A stretch of DNA of 62,153 nucleotides from Perkinsus chesapeaki (taxonomy: Eukaryota > Perkinsozoa > Perkinsida > Perkinsidae): NCBI GenBank assembly GCA_013115145.1, contig JAAPAO010000149.1, positions 1 to 62,153 of the forward strand, given 5' to 3'. The position numbers were made by a program, and so were the translations under genes. The notes under the pieces are model-generated. The model saw nothing but the letters and a program-made list of their open reading frames with translations. It made no database searches and was not told the DNA's origin. How positions within the stretch are numbered: the stretch's first letter is position 1; each line of letters starts with the position of its first letter. This document shows positions 20,050 to 33,527 of the stretch, piece after piece.

Positions 20050-23000
20050 ATGCCCCGCTCCGCCTCCAGCCGCGGCAGCACCCGAAGATCTGCCTCTTCT
20101 CAGCAAACTGCGCCGTAAGCCTCATGTGACCCTGTCAGTGACCATGGCCACATCAGGCTCGCCCCGGCCATAGCTGAGACTCAAGAGCGAGTACAGACGC
20201 CACCCAGGAAGCGTGCCAGACAAAGAGCCTCGGCGACTTCCAGCTCGACTAGCTCTAACTCCGCCACCAGCCGTCGCTGTAGGCAGTCTCTGTGTGGCTG
20301 GTAGATAGGCATCTTGATTTCAGCCGCAGGAGTGCCAGCCAACGCTAAACTTGTCGAGCTGCAGACGGTCCTGGGCAGCCGAGGAGAGTACCATATGAAA
20401 CAGTTAGTTGCCAAACTGGTTGACCGAAGGAGGAAGAATGACGGACCAAGCATAGTGGCCACAGTCGGTCCCATCGCCGTTCGCGTTCCTGCTTTACTGC
20501 CGGTTTCAGGCTATCAATCTCGTTCTTGCCGGAGCCGGCTGCAAGGAACTAGTTCGAGTAGATGACATCGGCGCAGGAGAGGAATCCCAGGGAGCCTCGG
20601 CTCAAGCTGTGGAGGATCTCGTCCATGTATGTTTTTTGTGGTCATTTTTCTGACACCTCTATCCAGATGGTGGTGGAGAGCCACGAGTCGGCGGAGGTCA
20701 GCAGCCCCTTATCTGGCCAGGTGGCCTTGAAGCAAAAGCTGACTCTGGCGTCGACCGGCAGAAGTGGGTCCAAGCTGAGCTTAGTGGGCATCGGTTTCTC
20801 CTCTTAGGTGGCGAGGACAAATCATCAGCGACTCGTCTTCGACACTTGCGAAATTTCGACTGTTTTTTCCGGACGCTTTACGCCACGCTGGCTGGTGATG
20901 GCGGTGACGGTCTGGAGCTCGTAGCACTCCTCAGCTCATTCTTGCTGGGGGTTATCGACGGCCAAGCTACTGTAAGCGCCCCTGGTCTCAAAGGCGAATA
21001 CTACACTACTCTCTCGTCTGTTGCACTTTGAGGTAGAAATGGCTTTGAATGAACCAGATAAATTTGACGAATGTGCTTCCATCGAGATAACTCCTTCACC
21101 GACCTGCCGATCGGTTGTGGTGACTCCTGTTCCTTCAGGGCCCCTCCCTGGCATCCATCCCGCTACTAGAGATTCGGACAGTTGCCTCTTCGGCGGCCTG
21201 CGCTGGGTGCAGTGGGCTGGTCGAGGTCATCCGCACCCAAGAGGCCGATATAAAGCATCTCGAGATGACAAGTAGGCTACCACGCCTGGCATCATGCAGC
21301 AGTGATGTTACCGCAGCGCCGCTCGGTGGCCGGGTACCGAGCCGGTCAGCAGCCCAAGAGATGAGGAACCGACTGAAGGCCATGATGAAGGTCCTCGAAG
21401 GCATGGTCACCATCCTCAGCGCAGAGCGCAGCCGTGACTCCTCCGAAGCCATCCGAGGAATCGTCCTGTCCCACGTGAGGCTGCTGCCGGCTTTTCACGA
21501 TCTCCATTCATCGGTTACTTCAGTCCGGATTCGCTTCGTGGATCTGCGCCCTAGATGACCGGAGCTTCTCGGCCACCGCTGTGGCGCAATTGGTGACTGG
21601 TTTGGTAGACCGCAGCTCGATCGTCAGAGGGATGGTGCAGCCACCGAGTCGTGCCCTGGCCAATGAGTTCTTCAGATTCTCCAGGGGATCCATCGGACCC
21701 TATCGCTAGAGGCATCTAAAACCGTCACGCGCCACCAATTGGGCAGCCTGGCCCCGCACGTTCTGAGAAGGTGCTTCGACGAGGACATCACTGTGAGGTA
21801 AAGCCACCATCTCCATTCCCTCCTTCGGTTACGGCTCTTCTTGTAGGCTCTGGGGCGTGAGATGCCTCAATAGAATAGCAGCTGTAGGGGATTCCCTAGA
21901 CGACGACGATGAGCCGGTGGGTGAGCTGATCGGCTTGGAGCAGCCAGTGGCTTTGTCAGGTGCTCACCGACCGAGACTTTCAGTTGGTATCGAACTTGGT
22001 CTGGCATCCCGATTTGAATCTGAGGATGGAGGCCATGCGCTTCGTTGATGCCCACGTGTTCGGTGATCCAGGTTAGCGCTGCATTCGCTACGAAATGTCA
22101 CGGCGGTCCTCAGGGGTCCTCCGCGGGACGTCCCCGGGTGGGGGCCCTTCTGACGAGTCTACCATGCCACTGCTCATGATCGTCGAGTTCATCGTTCAGT
22201 AGAGCCCCTGCATCCTCGGGGACAAGCCACCCGCTTTCAGGTACGGAGACCAACAGGAGACAGCCGAACTCGTTTTTCGAGTCGCCGAGGCCATCTACCG
22301 GCTGAGTCCAAGTCGACGCTGCCATCTTTGCAGTTTCGCCTCTTACATGACTCTTTTCTCACCTGACGAAGTGCTCTCTCAACAAGTAGGTCTGCTGCCG
22401 AAGCGAGAGGCCTTTATTTTTCTCAGCTCTCTCAAGCCAGCACCACCCCAGCCGAGAAAAGCGTCCTGTTGGCGTTGCTGTCGTCCACTGTGAGGATCTG
22501 CAAGGTCGATTACTCACCCTCAGCGATATCTGACGCCTTGGGCAAGTCCTGGGCAGAAACACTTCTCACGGCGTTCCGTGGAAGCACTACGGAGATGGTA
22601 TGCTCGCTCCGCCAGAAGCTCATAGCCGCCCTCTGGTCCTTCAGATTACCACGGCGGAGCTAGTTCGCGAGCTGGCCTGTGAAGGTGACGTTCTCGATGG
22701 TGGCTTGGTGGAGATGTTGGAGTCGCTGTTGGCCGAGACCTCCGATGAATCTCTGCTGTCCCTGACGGCTGACCTGCTTAAGGGCCACTACTCTGCCGAT
22801 GGGGCTCCGCCCTTCATAGCTGCCCTGCGAGAGAGATGCAACGAGCTCATCGACACGCCGAATAATCAAAAGTGATCTCATCCAAGTTCGATCCTCGGGT
22901 CCGACATCTTCTATATGTATTCAGGCCTTTAACAGAAGAGCTCTACAGAGCCGTGGCTCTCTCGAAGCACTGGGACGTCATCCAGGATGACTTCTCCCTC

Positions 23001-24601
23001 CTCTCCAGCCTACTAGAGTTGGCCGATCGTCGAGTCTCTGCCGTCGAGGCCAACTCGGCTCTGGACGGCCTTCCCAGCCCAGAGCTGGTATCTCTGGTGC
23101 TCCTCTTTCTCACACTTACATCTCTCCGGAGAGTGCGAAGTACGAAGCTCGTGGAGCCCAGTCGAGAATATTCTTTCGTCAGGCGGAACCGCTGCTGATG
23201 AACATAAGCTCTGTTTGTCCGACCTCTGTATGCTATTCATCGGCACCGTGGAGCATGATGCGGCCGAGGAGGCCGCGGGCCTCAGATTCCTGGCCTTCAC
23301 CTTGCAGCTGTTCTTACTAGATCTCATTGGTGATGCCGCCGAACTCAGAGGTAGCTATACTGGAGATAACAGTATCTAGAAACTGCGCTCTCCAGAAGGG
23401 ACAATATATCATTCTGTAGCGCTGCGTCGGGCGAGCTACGAAGGCCAACCGACCATTGTGGCAAACACAGAACACGCTTCCGGTGAAACAAGGAAACTTA
23501 ATTGAAACTATCGGGTGTTTCCAGAATTCAGCTGACATTTGTTGACATCTTATCGAGTATCATCCTGTTTACCAATATGTAGGTGATAGAAGCCCGGCTG
23601 ACCTCGACAGGATCCTTGGCGACTACGTCCGCGAGCTGCTCCTAGGAGCATCCCTCCCAGGTAGAGGATGCTCTGGATATCAGCTGTAAAACGACATGCA
23701 GTGATTTCGCTTCAGGTCCAGTCAAACTCCTGGAGCAGTGGGCCCCGACCTTCAACGAGATCATGGCGCTGGTGGTGGCCAGCTACAAAGGGAACTCTTT
23801 CGACCGTAGAAAGGTACCCATGCGCTTGTCCCTTTTCTCGGTAAATCTTCGTCAGGCGGCTCTGCTGACGTGCTCCATCGGCCTTTACTGTTCCCGCTCG
23901 GACAGCATCCTCAATGGCGCCGTCTCCTCCTGGTTGACGAGGCAGGTTGTGGAGGGCTCGTCTCAGCTGTCCAAGGAGGTCCTCGCAGCCCTTAAGTATC
24001 GTCGACAGCACCTCGTTGGCCCGGACCAATGGAAGGTGCACTGGCGGATGCTACTTAACGCGGTAGGACCATGTCGATACAAGTTTACTGTTACTGCCAA
24101 CTCTCTCAGGTGTGGCAACATGCTGTATCGAAGAATGGTCTCAAAAGTGCCTGCAAGCTGAGCAGCACGCTCTGCCAAAGCGTAGGAGTCCGCCTACAGA
24201 AGGGCGGCCACGCCGAACTGGCCACCGTCATCAGAGTAAGGAAACGCTGCGTCGCTCAAGCATGATTTTTGCGTCACAGGAAACAGTAGCAGCTTCGTCC
24301 GGCGACGAGAGGTTCATAACAGCACTCAAGCCCTGGTTGTCAAGGGGCCTGCTGTTGCGTCCAGAGAAGGTGGCCCTAGCCGAGTGGATGCTTCGAAGGG
24401 ATACCAGCGACAAGTTTCCGGATACCCCAAAGTGAGCCGTTGTACCTATTTGGACGCGAGTATGGTCTGCTCAGGGCATCGTGGCAGGAAGCAGCCGATG
24501 TCTTGACTAAAGGATCAGCCAAAAGATCCTCCGCCGCCCCTGCCAACGATCCACCTCTTTCTCAATCTTCCTCGTCGACCAGCGCTTGTCGGAGCTTGTA
24601 A
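20050..24601 (+). CDS. cohesin subunit SA/STAG (Scc3)
   Basis: The SA/STAG subunit binds the kleisin of cohesin and supports sister-chromatid cohesion. The start is ATG 20050 (MPRSASSRGSTRRSASS), a basic Ser-rich N-tail, continued by PPRKRARQRASATSSS. The homologous body runs through many short exons: KLVELQTVLGSRGEYHMKQL, INLVLAGAGCKELVRVDDI (the GCK motif of the family), RNFDCFFRTLYATLAG, LLSSFLLGVIDGQAT, NRLKAMMKVLEGMVTILS, KTVTRHQLGSLAPHVLRRCF, HPDLNLRMEAMRFVDAHVF, MPLLMIVEFIVQYGDQQE and TTPAEKSVLLALLSSTVRIC. The order follows STAG proteins from the STAG domain onward. The last exon (SSSSTSACRSL) stops at 24601. More than 15 introns. Convergent with TELO2, only 213 bp apart. Confidence 0.82.
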
Positions 24602-24814
24602 TCAATGGTCAGTGAGATCTCCGCCTTCTTTGTCGTGTCTATTATGTCGTTCGTTCTGCGTGCCGTATTCTAATTCTGTTTTAAAGCTGTCCTTTCACTA
24701 CATGTGGAGCCCTAGAGGCGAGTTTCGTGCAACAGAAGTCAGTTGTGTTGGACAGTCCGACTGCAAACGAAAACCAACAACTTTACAGGAAACATTAGGG
24801 AGAAGAACGCAGTG

Positions 24815-27098
24815 TTAGTTAACCAAGTCTCTAAGCCGCTGGGCCTGCTCTCGGGTACGGTCATCAGGCTCGGCGAGGGACGCTCGGTTCATATAGAATC
24901 TCAGGAACGCCGAGCGATTCTCATCAAGTTCGGATGGATCTGACAAACCACAGTGGTCAAACCAGCGGCAACCGCGATGGGTACCAACTAGCGGGAAGAC
25001 GCAAGTGGAGAGCATCATGCAGGCCTTCCTGACCGTCGCCTCCTGGTGAGAAACGTAACATTGAACGACGTCAATAGTCTGAAGAAGGAAAGAGATATGA
25101 GGAAGAGACTTTATAGACGCCTGTCGAACCTCCTCCACAATCTGCTGTCTAAAGGGGGAACTCCGACCAGAGGCACCGGCACTCTGTAGGAATAGCGAGG
25201 CGGTTCGAAGGGCCTCGGCTAAAAGGACCGGTTGGTCCTGGCAACGCTTCGACTGGGAATAAGCCAACACAGGGTGTATGAATCGTGGCAGCCATTGGGA
25301 AACAAAGCGGTTTTCGATGACTGTTGGCTCGTCTGAGGCTTGGCCTTGGCTCCATCGGTTGGACTTCTTCCCGGACTCCTTGAACTCTTTCAAACACATT
25401 CTGCGTCGAGTTCTGTTTTCCGGCAGACTGCGTCCAACGGTCTTTTCGCTCTCTTCGTTGGACTTGTGGTTATCTCGTCCAGCTAAAACGGTCGAGGCCT
25501 CGACCAGAACCTTCAAAGCTTCTGCTCTGGTACCTGCGGAGGGACAAGTCACGACGCCAGAAACCGTTACAGTCGCTTCGGCTCACCCACGGCCCAGTCT
25601 GCCTTCTCAACGCACTGCAGTACGTAGCGAAGGCATTTGCTCTCTTCGGGATTCTCTAGGCAGTCTTTGGCAACTACACGGCCGGCTAGGTGCCGCGCAG
25701 TATTATGGGTGCTATCAGAGTCAACGTTATGAGAATGGGTTATGAGGTTATAAATCGTTGTTGGTCCAACTCTGCGCAACTCCGCCGCGCTTGCCTTATT
25801 GATCGCCGCGGGAAGTAGTGACAGGGCCGACCTGAAAGACATCAACATCATTCACGTCACGGCCAGCTTGTGTACTCGATACGGAGCCGCTCTTCCAGAG
25901 GACCTTCGTGGCTTGATGCCCGAGCAATGACCAAGTTGCCCAAGGTCACATTGCCGGGAAGATTGCCGTCCACCGTGTCTACGGGTTCGTCTGAAAGTGA
26001 AAGAGCGCAATGAAATGGAAGTAGCATCATTGTACTTGTCGTTGGCGCTGCCAGCTTGGTATCGCAAGCGGCAAGCCAGGCCCCTTGCTCTCCAGCGTCT
26101 GAGCGGGCCGGCTCACTGGCGGACCGAAGAGCCGGCAGAGGTTCAAAGTCTGCCAGAGCCTCGACCAGTCTGCTCTTGATCTGTGGCATGTGGGCTTGAG
26201 GCTCCTCTTCTCGGGATGGTGTTGCAGTGGTCTTATGAGCCTCGTCGGTTGACTGATGATCTGACCACTCTTCACCCATACCAGCTTTCCACACTGTGCA
26301 CCAAGAATCAAAGCCAATCTCGGGACCAGGTGAATCAGGAAAGACTCGAGAGTTGGTGGCCCAGACCTTGCGTGCCACAACTTCCATCAGGGCCATCGCC
26401 ATGGCGCGCTGGTCCGGGTCGGCGTTGCTCAGCCGATTGTGGACGCCGTCCAGCAACGACTGAGACACCTCCTCATCCACCGGCCCCGGGCGATACCGGA
26501 GCAATGTTGCAATAGCGACCGTGATGGCCATGGTGTTCATGACCGGAAGTAGAGGGCCGGACCACAGCTTGCCCAGGGCCGGCAAAAAGACGTCTGGACC
26601 GCCGTAGTCCGCCAGAGCCACAGCCTGCTCTGTCGTCAACGCATTCTGTTGCCACACAGATGATTGAAAATACTGTGCTGTCGTAGGATGGGCGGTAGCA
26701 AGCTCCGAAAAACCAGCGCCTATCAAAGATGCCAGGGTGTCGTCACCATCATAGTGCAGAAGGTAAATCTCAGCACACCGTCGGGTGTTATGAGCTGAGA
26801 GCCTGAGAACCCCTCCTGTCCGGGCCAGTGTCTTGGCCACTGCATCCACGGCACCTCGGGTGCAAAGGCGGTCTAGGACGTCGTAGCGCTGTTGGGACGC
26901 CTGACAGGAAAGTGTCACAACCTCGAGGAGCGGGCTTAGCTGGCGTACCAAGGTCGCCATCAGTTTATCAGATCCCTCAGGATTGGCTTCGCAGAAGGAC
27001 AGCACTTGTCGCGTCAGCCCGGGACTCAATCGTTCGGCGGCGCTCGACGTGTTTATCTCGCCAACAAGAGTGTCCTCGTTCGTTCGGGTATCCGACAT
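24815..27098 (-). CDS. TELO2/TEL2-like telomere length regulation protein
   Basis: TELO2 is the core of the TTT co-chaperone complex that matures PIKK kinases (ATM, ATR, mTOR, DNA-PK). The first exon starts at ATG 27098 (MSDTRTNEDTLVGEINTSS) and encodes about 400 aa of alpha-helical repeat. An exon at about 25831-25567 follows a 29-nt GT-AG intron, then the last exon (about 25536-24815) carries the best match: NRFVSQWLPRFIHPVLAYSQ, LLAEALRTASLFLQSAG and CYVSHQEATVRKACMMLST, which align with the conserved C-terminal TELO2 domain. Ends AQRLRDLVN. The N-terminal part is divergent, so the name rests on the C-terminus. Confidence 0.72.
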
Positions 27099-27179
27099 TC
27101 AGTACACTAACTTCACGTTCCGCGGTTCGTCTCCCCTCAACTGCACACAACAAGCCTTTCCGGCACAAATCCATCGGAT

Positions 27180-28261
27180 TTAAGTGACATTGTCATGATC
27201 AGCTAAGCCGTCATCGGACGGCTCTGGGGCCTCTTCAAGACCGCGGGGTGACGGCACTCTAGCACTGAATATTTGGCTCAGATCAGGCATCATCAGGTCC
27301 TCCGGCTCCGAGATGATGTCCAGGTCATCCAGGCTCCGAGTTCCATCGAAGACCTCGTTACTGTCTCTGATAAATGGTCCAGGCGGGCTCGCCCTGCGTT
27401 CGTAAACGCCTGGGGTGTCGGCCGCGGTGGCCGGGGTGGTGGCAGCTGTGGACTGCATCATACTGTGGGTGCCCAAGCGGCGAAGGAGACTTTCTTCGGA
27501 TATCTAACGACGTCAATAATTTCCTGGCGTGCAAGAATGTCTGGTACCTGGTGCTCAGCCAACACATCGCTGAGATCAACACTGTCATCAGCCGGTGATG
27601 GAAGCGGGGCGGCCGGGCTGAGAAAGAATGTGATAGGCTCGGTGCTTGCCAGCGACGCCCTACTTGAGTAGGCTCTGCACTCCGTTGAGCAACCTATCAG
27701 CCAATGCAGCCTCGCCCACGTCCAATCCATCGGGAATAGCGTTCCGCACTCTGCCGTCTTGGCACGTCGCGCTGGCCCCAGTGGGGGTCACCGGAGGAGG
27801 GGCTGCGCCGACCTGTAAAGGCGTACGAGATCGGCTGGGAGGGATGCCCCACCTGTTCCATGCACTTCCAGTGCGGTTCCACTGGGATACCATCTTCCTC
27901 TTCACCCAGGACCAAGGCTGCCGGTCCCCAGCTGATGCATCGGCGACGCACAGGTCTGAGAGGCCACCATCCGACAACAGCCGCGCGTGATCGGAGCTGA
28001 CCGTGAGCTCCGGACTTGAGCCTGCCGATACAAGTGGACCTGCTCCGAGGCTGATCGCACAGCCTCCAGCTGCACTGCAGTGAGGCCATCATCTCCCTCT
28101 TCCCCATCGGTTTCTTCTTCTTCTTTATCGGTCTCGGATAATTCCTCCGGCGCCGGGGTTGGTTCCGGAACACTTGGTTCCTCCTCCACTGGCTGGTCAC
28201 CCGCTGGGGCCACGGGTCTTTCGCCCGTTCCAGTCCAACGTCTCATAAACTTGTCAGGCAT
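27180..28261 (-). CDS. hypothetical disordered acidic protein
   Basis: Starts at ATG 28261 (MPDKFMRRWTGTGERPV), followed by a Pro/Glu-rich region (PVEEEPSVPEPTPAPEELSE, DKEEEETDGEEGDDG) and a short helix (AVQLEAVRSASEQVHLYRQ). Later exons read WVKRKMVSQWNRTGSAWNRW, DVGEAALADRLLNGVQSLL, DSVDLSDVLAEHQVPDILAR and DDLDIISEPEDLMMPDLSQI, ending DGLADHDNVT at 27180. I recognise no domain. It follows TELO2's start by 81 bp on the same strand. Exon borders are approximate. Confidence 0.5.
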
Positions 28262-28385
28262 TTCGTTTGTCTAAGTTGAAGTCAGTATCACCAACAGCAG
28301 TGCTGATCGCGCGACCGCGGCAAGCAATGTAAAAAGCGCGCGCCCGATGGAATATTTCCGCTCGAAAGTCGCCCTGGCGGCCAGC

Positions 28386-28895
28386 GCGCTACCTTGGTCC
28401 TATTGGGCTCCCCAAGTGACCTTCCTTTCCTTGGCTGGCCCTGAAGACGGCAGTGATGCTACTAAGAAATGTAGGTACAGATTGTTCTATGGTCCCATGG
28501 CGAGGGCTTCGCTGCTCGCACCCAAAGGAAGTGAGCAGTCTCGGAGAGCCCGTGGTGCGATGTGGGTAGCCTGCTCTGAGCAAAGGTTGCCAGGAATCTA
28601 TTTATGAGGGTACCCGGTAGGAGCTCAAGACCCGGTAAGGGCCCAACGACTGCTGCATCCATCATCACCAGCTCCTGCTCGCACAACTCAACGACGTCCT
28701 TCTCATCGAGGACCGAGGCGTAGGTGAAGAAAAGCCTCTTGGTTGAGCGGTCCACTTTAAAGTGCACAGCGATGTATCTCAAAGGCAAGCATGGGAGTGA
28801 GGGGAGCTAGCAGCGTACTGGTCCGGTCGCAAGAACAGGATCTGGGGCAGTTGCTCCTCATCGGTTCGCCTCAGCAGTCTTTCCGCAGCAGACAT
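28386..28895 (-). CDS. hypothetical small protein
   Basis: Starts at ATG 28895 (MSAAERLLRRTDEEQLPQIL). A 51-nt GT-AG intron joins RPDQ to YIAVHFKVDRSTKRLFFTYA, followed by VLDEKDVVELCEQELVMMDA and VGPLPGLELLPG. Downstream exons are unclear; a final piece reading ASQGKEGHLGSPIGPR stops near 28389. The central segment looks like a compact alpha/beta fold of about 60 aa but I cannot name it. Confidence 0.5.
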
Positions 28896-29055
28896 TATTT
28901 TTGAGTGCATGTCCGGCGCTTGGGGGTGAGAGTATCGACACTTCTCGCACGAAAGGCCTGTCCAATACTAATTTCGGCTTAGGTTGGCATATCTACCCTT
29001 CCAGCCCTCGAAGGTTGCACATCTTCTAAAGAGGTCCACAGTCCCAGAGCAAAGA

Positions 29056-30029
29056 CTAGCGCCATGGCCCCGAGGGGAGGAGAAGCCGCTCTGTGTCCCG
29101 GACACTCTGGTTGATGGGAGCGCGTACCTCAGTTCGAAAGTTCGAGCCCACGACCCGCAAGCGTTGGGCCACCTGTTGGTTCTGACGGTGAGCGCAGTGC
29201 AGCCAGTGTATTTGACAACTCGAATGAGGAAGTTAGAAATACCAAGCGGGCGAACAAACTGCTGCAGAAGGCCAGATGGTCGATCCATCCTCGCCAAGCC
29301 CTCCGCCAGAAATGCCCTGGCAATGGTTCATCGAGGCGTTGGCCGAGACCTACTTCAGTTGGCTGCCGGTAATGAACTCCACATAAGGATTAGCCGCACG
29401 GTCCTCGGGAAACTGGCTTGCCATCGGGATCCATACAGCTGCAACCTAAACTCCTAGTGCCACTGGAAGGAACAACGAACTTGAAAGCTCACCTCGGTGG
29501 CCACAGAGGCCTTTTCTTTGCAGAAGTGCCTCTCAACTTCGCTTATCTGACCCGCCACTGGGACATCACCAGCATCATTGGCACTTTTAAATTGTCCGCC
29601 TTTTTCCGAAGTAACGCTCCCGTAGTCGACATGAAGTACCATGCGCTCATCTGTCCCTTGCGGAAGATTACCGATCTGAGGCTAGATGGTCTGCAAAGCA
29701 CAAGCAGAGGAACCCTTACTGCGGAATGCAAAAGCCAAACTCGTCGAAAAAGGAATTGCCTGCTCTGTGGTGGAAGCGACCCCATCGCCACAGCATTTCG
29801 TATCTTGAGCTCAAGCTTGCATATCACGCACAATGACAGCTTACACTTCCAAGATACACTCCACTTCACATTGTAGCTGTCGTTGAGCCTCGGGCCCGCC
29901 CTTATCGACAACCCTCATAAACTTGGCGTCCTCCCGAGGAGTTTGAGCTCTTCCTCGCACCATACGACTGACCGTACTAGCAGTTCCATGTCGGACTATG
30001 AACTCAACAGCATAAGGGGGACTTCCCAC
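29056..30029 (-). CDS. hypothetical multi-exon protein
   Basis: Several minus-strand fragments join with plausible short introns: VRHGTASTVSRMVRGRAQTP, VVDKGGPEAQRQLQCEVECI, IRNAVAMGSLPPQSRQFLF, VIFRKGQMSAWYFMSTTGAL, then across introns AVWIPMASQFPEDRAANPYV, EFITGSQLKAFLAEGLARMD and VAQRLRVVGSNFRTE, with a stop around 29056. I do not recognise the family. The plus strand also carries a 152-codon open frame (29418-29876), but the minus-strand donors and acceptors and the run of minus genes favour this reading. Start and several junctions are uncertain. Confidence 0.33.
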
Positions 30030-30478
30030 AGATGTAGCGATTATATGACGATAGGAGCCAACAGTATAGTATATGGAATCAATCGACCCTTAGGGCGCCC
30101 CCAGGGGCTGTGGAAGGGTGGGGATAGCAGTGGTTAGATCTTCTGACTACTTCTTAAGGCAACTTGTTCACAACGGTAGGTGACATCGGCTACTCTATTA
30201 TAGAGATCACTCTTACTTCCCTCGCACGCCTGAACAGAGCAATGCACCAGGAAGAAACTCAGGAAGCTGGGATGTCTCCAGGAGAGCTATCGCCACAACG
30301 CAGCTTCGGCCGACATTCAAGCGCCTTTGAACGAACACTTTAGCATGTGGTCACACCGAATAGAGTAATGTGATCCCAAAGGTCTGAGCGGCCCCCGTTG
30401 GATACTAACTGCCGGATTGCCCTGCGCGTATCTCCTGACACTTGAGTGCCGACAGTAGCTTAAACGTCGCGTTCGGCT
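30030..30478. other. intergenic region
   Basis: About 450 bp between two minus-strand genes. It includes the upstream region of the gene at 29056-30029 and the 3' flank of the karyopherin gene. I see no RNA gene, repeat or further exon. Confidence 0.4.
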
Positions 30479-33400
30479 TCAAAAAGAAAGAAAGCTGAAC
30501 ACTCCCAGCACGAACGAACTTACGTCCAGAAATAGGCAATACTGGGCGAAGTTCCAGAGACAAGCCCGGCCTACCAGATCTTGTTTAGCTTCGTTTTTCT
30601 CACGGTCTGAGAGTACACTACGCGGCACCAAGGCGAGGGCCTGTGGAAGCCATTCCTTCTGATACTGCTCTGGATTGAATCGGAACACGGCCTCTAAAAC
30701 CTCGGGGATGTACTCGCGAATATATCTGATAATTGCGCGGTCGTGGGCGCTACGCAGAGCGGCCAAGCTCACCGTGGTGGCACTGACAGCATAAGACCGA
30801 ACATCTGCTTGACCATGAGGCTGGAGCTGGCCTGGACGATCTTCCGTGCAGTCTGCGCATCCGATGGTGAGAACCCCCAAGCCTCGGCCTTCTCCGCGGA
30901 GGTGTAACAGGCGTCGATGAAAGCGAAAACGGCATCAGCGGCGTCCTTCTGCTGGACAAATACGGCCGACTCGGCTGCAAAGTTGAGTGCAGCTGACGTG
31001 ACCTAAGAGAACTCGATGGCTCAAGGTAGAATAGACGGGCGTACCTCGGGACAGCGGGAGACCACAATGTGGGGGCAATGTCGTAAATAGCGCAGACACA
31101 TCCCGTAGAAGTCCTCGATGAGCTCACAGGCATCGTCCATCTTGCCCGGGTTGGCAACTCTGAATTGCATCAATGCTTGAAGAGCGGTGCCGGAGAGAGA
31201 CACGAACAGCTGGCTGAGCAGGGGCTCAACTTCCGGATCGGAGCCGTAGACTCCGGCGAGGACCTCCGCCATGTAGAGATAACTGCTGTGATGTTGCTTG
31301 TTAAAGTCCGTGACCAATCGCTCTACCAGGCGAGGGACCAGCGGCTTGAACGCATCCGGCACGGTACGGATACCGTGCTTGAGGACACGGCAACACTTCT
31401 CTACGAGTCGAGGGTCATCAACGCAGTGCTCCATAATCTGGGACACCGTGGGCCAGAGGGACTGCTCGACAAACCGCCCGAGGGCGACCTCCCTAGCTGA
31501 CTCTCGGGGGACCTTCGAGGAAAGCAAGCATGTGCTGAGGCGGTCCAGAATATCACAGAGCATATTGTGGTCGTTGGCATGCTGCCGGAGGCCTGACAAG
31601 AAGAAACGGTGGCGCTGATGATTGAAACCGATAGCCTACCTGCTATTAGTGGCTCGAGGACTACTTCGAGATTGGCCTTGAAGGAGGCGTCATCCGTCCC
31701 AGCGGACACCACTGCGCTGGTGCCCTCCACCACTTTCATGTGGGTCTTGGCCGGCAGGCTGGCCGCGGTGCACTTGTAGACGTTACAAAGCGCAGTCGAC
31801 ATGCCCGAAATCAACGATAGTTCATCGCGGCATTTCAGACAGATTAAGCGAAAAGCACTGGCCGCCGAGTACGTAACCGAGGGGTGCCGAGTGGCCGGGT
31901 CCGCGACCAACTGGGCGCAGAGGAACTCCATCATCATCCGAAGCTTGTCGGGACGCTTGTCCAGGAAGTGCGCGCACGCACCAACCAGAGCTAGGGCCGC
32001 ACGCTGGCACAGGACGTCTCTGACCAAGGCCGCCGGAGTGTTGAACAAGGCCGGGATGAAGTCCAGCAGCTTCCATACGAGGGAGTTGTCGGCCATGAGC
32101 TCCTCGCAGGGCGGCACCCGTCTGACCACCCAGCTGAGGATGAAGTAGTAGGCCTCCTGCCGGTAGATGGCATCACGCGGCTGAGCACCGAAGGCTTGAA
32201 GAAGGCACTCGAGGCCGGAAGTAGGCCCCACTGGGCCCAGGACTTGGAGAACCGTCTCGCCCAGGTAGCGCCTGAATCTGAGGTAGTCGTCATCGATGTC
32301 AAAGTAAGTGGTACAAAGATCATAAAGTTCCTCAGTGCCCATGGTTGAAACCTTCACCGGTGGAGGTATGTCAGCGGTAAGGTTGGCCTTGCTCTGACCA
32401 TCGAAGGAGCACCGCTGCGTCATGGCCACCAGCAGCCGGCACAACACAGGTTTCATAGACTCGTGCAGCTGCGGTCTAATGTTCACCTCGTGGGCAAATT
32501 GCTCCCAGAAGTTCAGTGGCAGTTCGGCAACTTCAGTGTCCCCTCGATACTCCACAATCTCTATCATGGCTGTCAGCATCCGTTGCATCTCCATACTGGC
32601 CGTAGCGTTCGTGACCAGGAACGTGCACATGGCCTCGGCGCACTCAACGCAGACTCGAGAGAGCATCAAAGCAACATCACTGTCGTCTTCCCGCAGCGAG
32701 GCCTCGAGGGCCGGCAGTAGGCCAGACACTTTGCCGAACATCCTTTCGTAAAGAGCACCGGCCTCGGGAGAGTTAGACTCCCGGCCCAGCAGGCCCAGTA
32801 CCTCGACGACGATATCGGTGCACGCTGAAGATATTCTGGCATCACCGAGACCGCTGAAGACGGCATCCATGAGGTCGGATTTGATAAGAGCGCTGGCAGG
32901 GACAGAGCCGAGGCGGAGCCATTCGACCAAGGCCTCCAGACTCAGATTTTTGTCGCCCTTCGTGGCCTCGCCCATGAGGAACTGCACCACTTCCGGGGAG
33001 TACTTCGCAAGCCTAGCAAACGCGTTGTTCCTCTTGGACGTATCGGTCATCAGTCGGTAGTTGCTGGCCTCTTCCGGCAGCAGCTTGAGCACGATCAGCA
33101 ACAGCCCAGTGTAGGCCGGGTTGCTGCCGAACTGTTTTATGATGTCCTCAATGGCGGTGTCCCATTTGTCGTCCATTTGGATGGCCAAATCTGCCAGCGC
33201 AATCGCCAGCTGCGTACGTACCGCACTAGACTTGTTCGGGCCGCTGAACTTCATCAGCTTGTTGATAATGGACTCTCGCAGACCTGCCCAGTCGGTCTCT
33301 TGAAGCTCGTAAAAATCAAATTGTATTTTCGTTCGCAAAGTCTGGGCTGCAAAGAAGAGCATGTTCTCATTGTTGTTGTCATTTTCCAAGACCAGGTTCG

Positions 33401-33527
33401 CCACTTGCCAGGCCTCAGGCGTTTGCTGCCACTTTCGCAGCCACTCGTCAGCCCGGCCGCGCTCCTCCTGATTCTGGGACGAGAATAGAGTCTGCAGGGC
33501 TGTTTGAAGGGTCACCAGATCGCCCAT
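30479..33527 (-). CDS. transportin-3/importin-13-like karyopherin
   Basis: Nuclear import receptor of the TNPO3/Mtr10/IPO13 branch, which carries SR-type splicing factors and other cargoes. The first exon runs from ATG 33527 (MGDLVTLQTALQTLFSSQNQ) to about 31647 and covers the importin-beta N-terminal domain (FFAAQTLRTKIQFDFYEL) and helical repeats; PLNFWEQFAHEVNIRPQLHE is a typical TNPO3-like stretch. A 46-nt intron leads to GLRQHANDHNMLCDILDRLS, and after another short intron TSAALNFAAESAVFVQQKDA, ending with AVFRFNPEQYQKEWLPQAL. The last exon and stop (30479) are less sure. The first exon of over 1.8 kb is the longest in an intron-containing gene here. Confidence 0.83.

Noticed and set aside
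29418-29876. 152-codon plus-strand open frame
   Set aside because: It overlaps a minus-strand run with good donor and acceptor sites inside a minus-strand block; the plus frame has no recognisable features.
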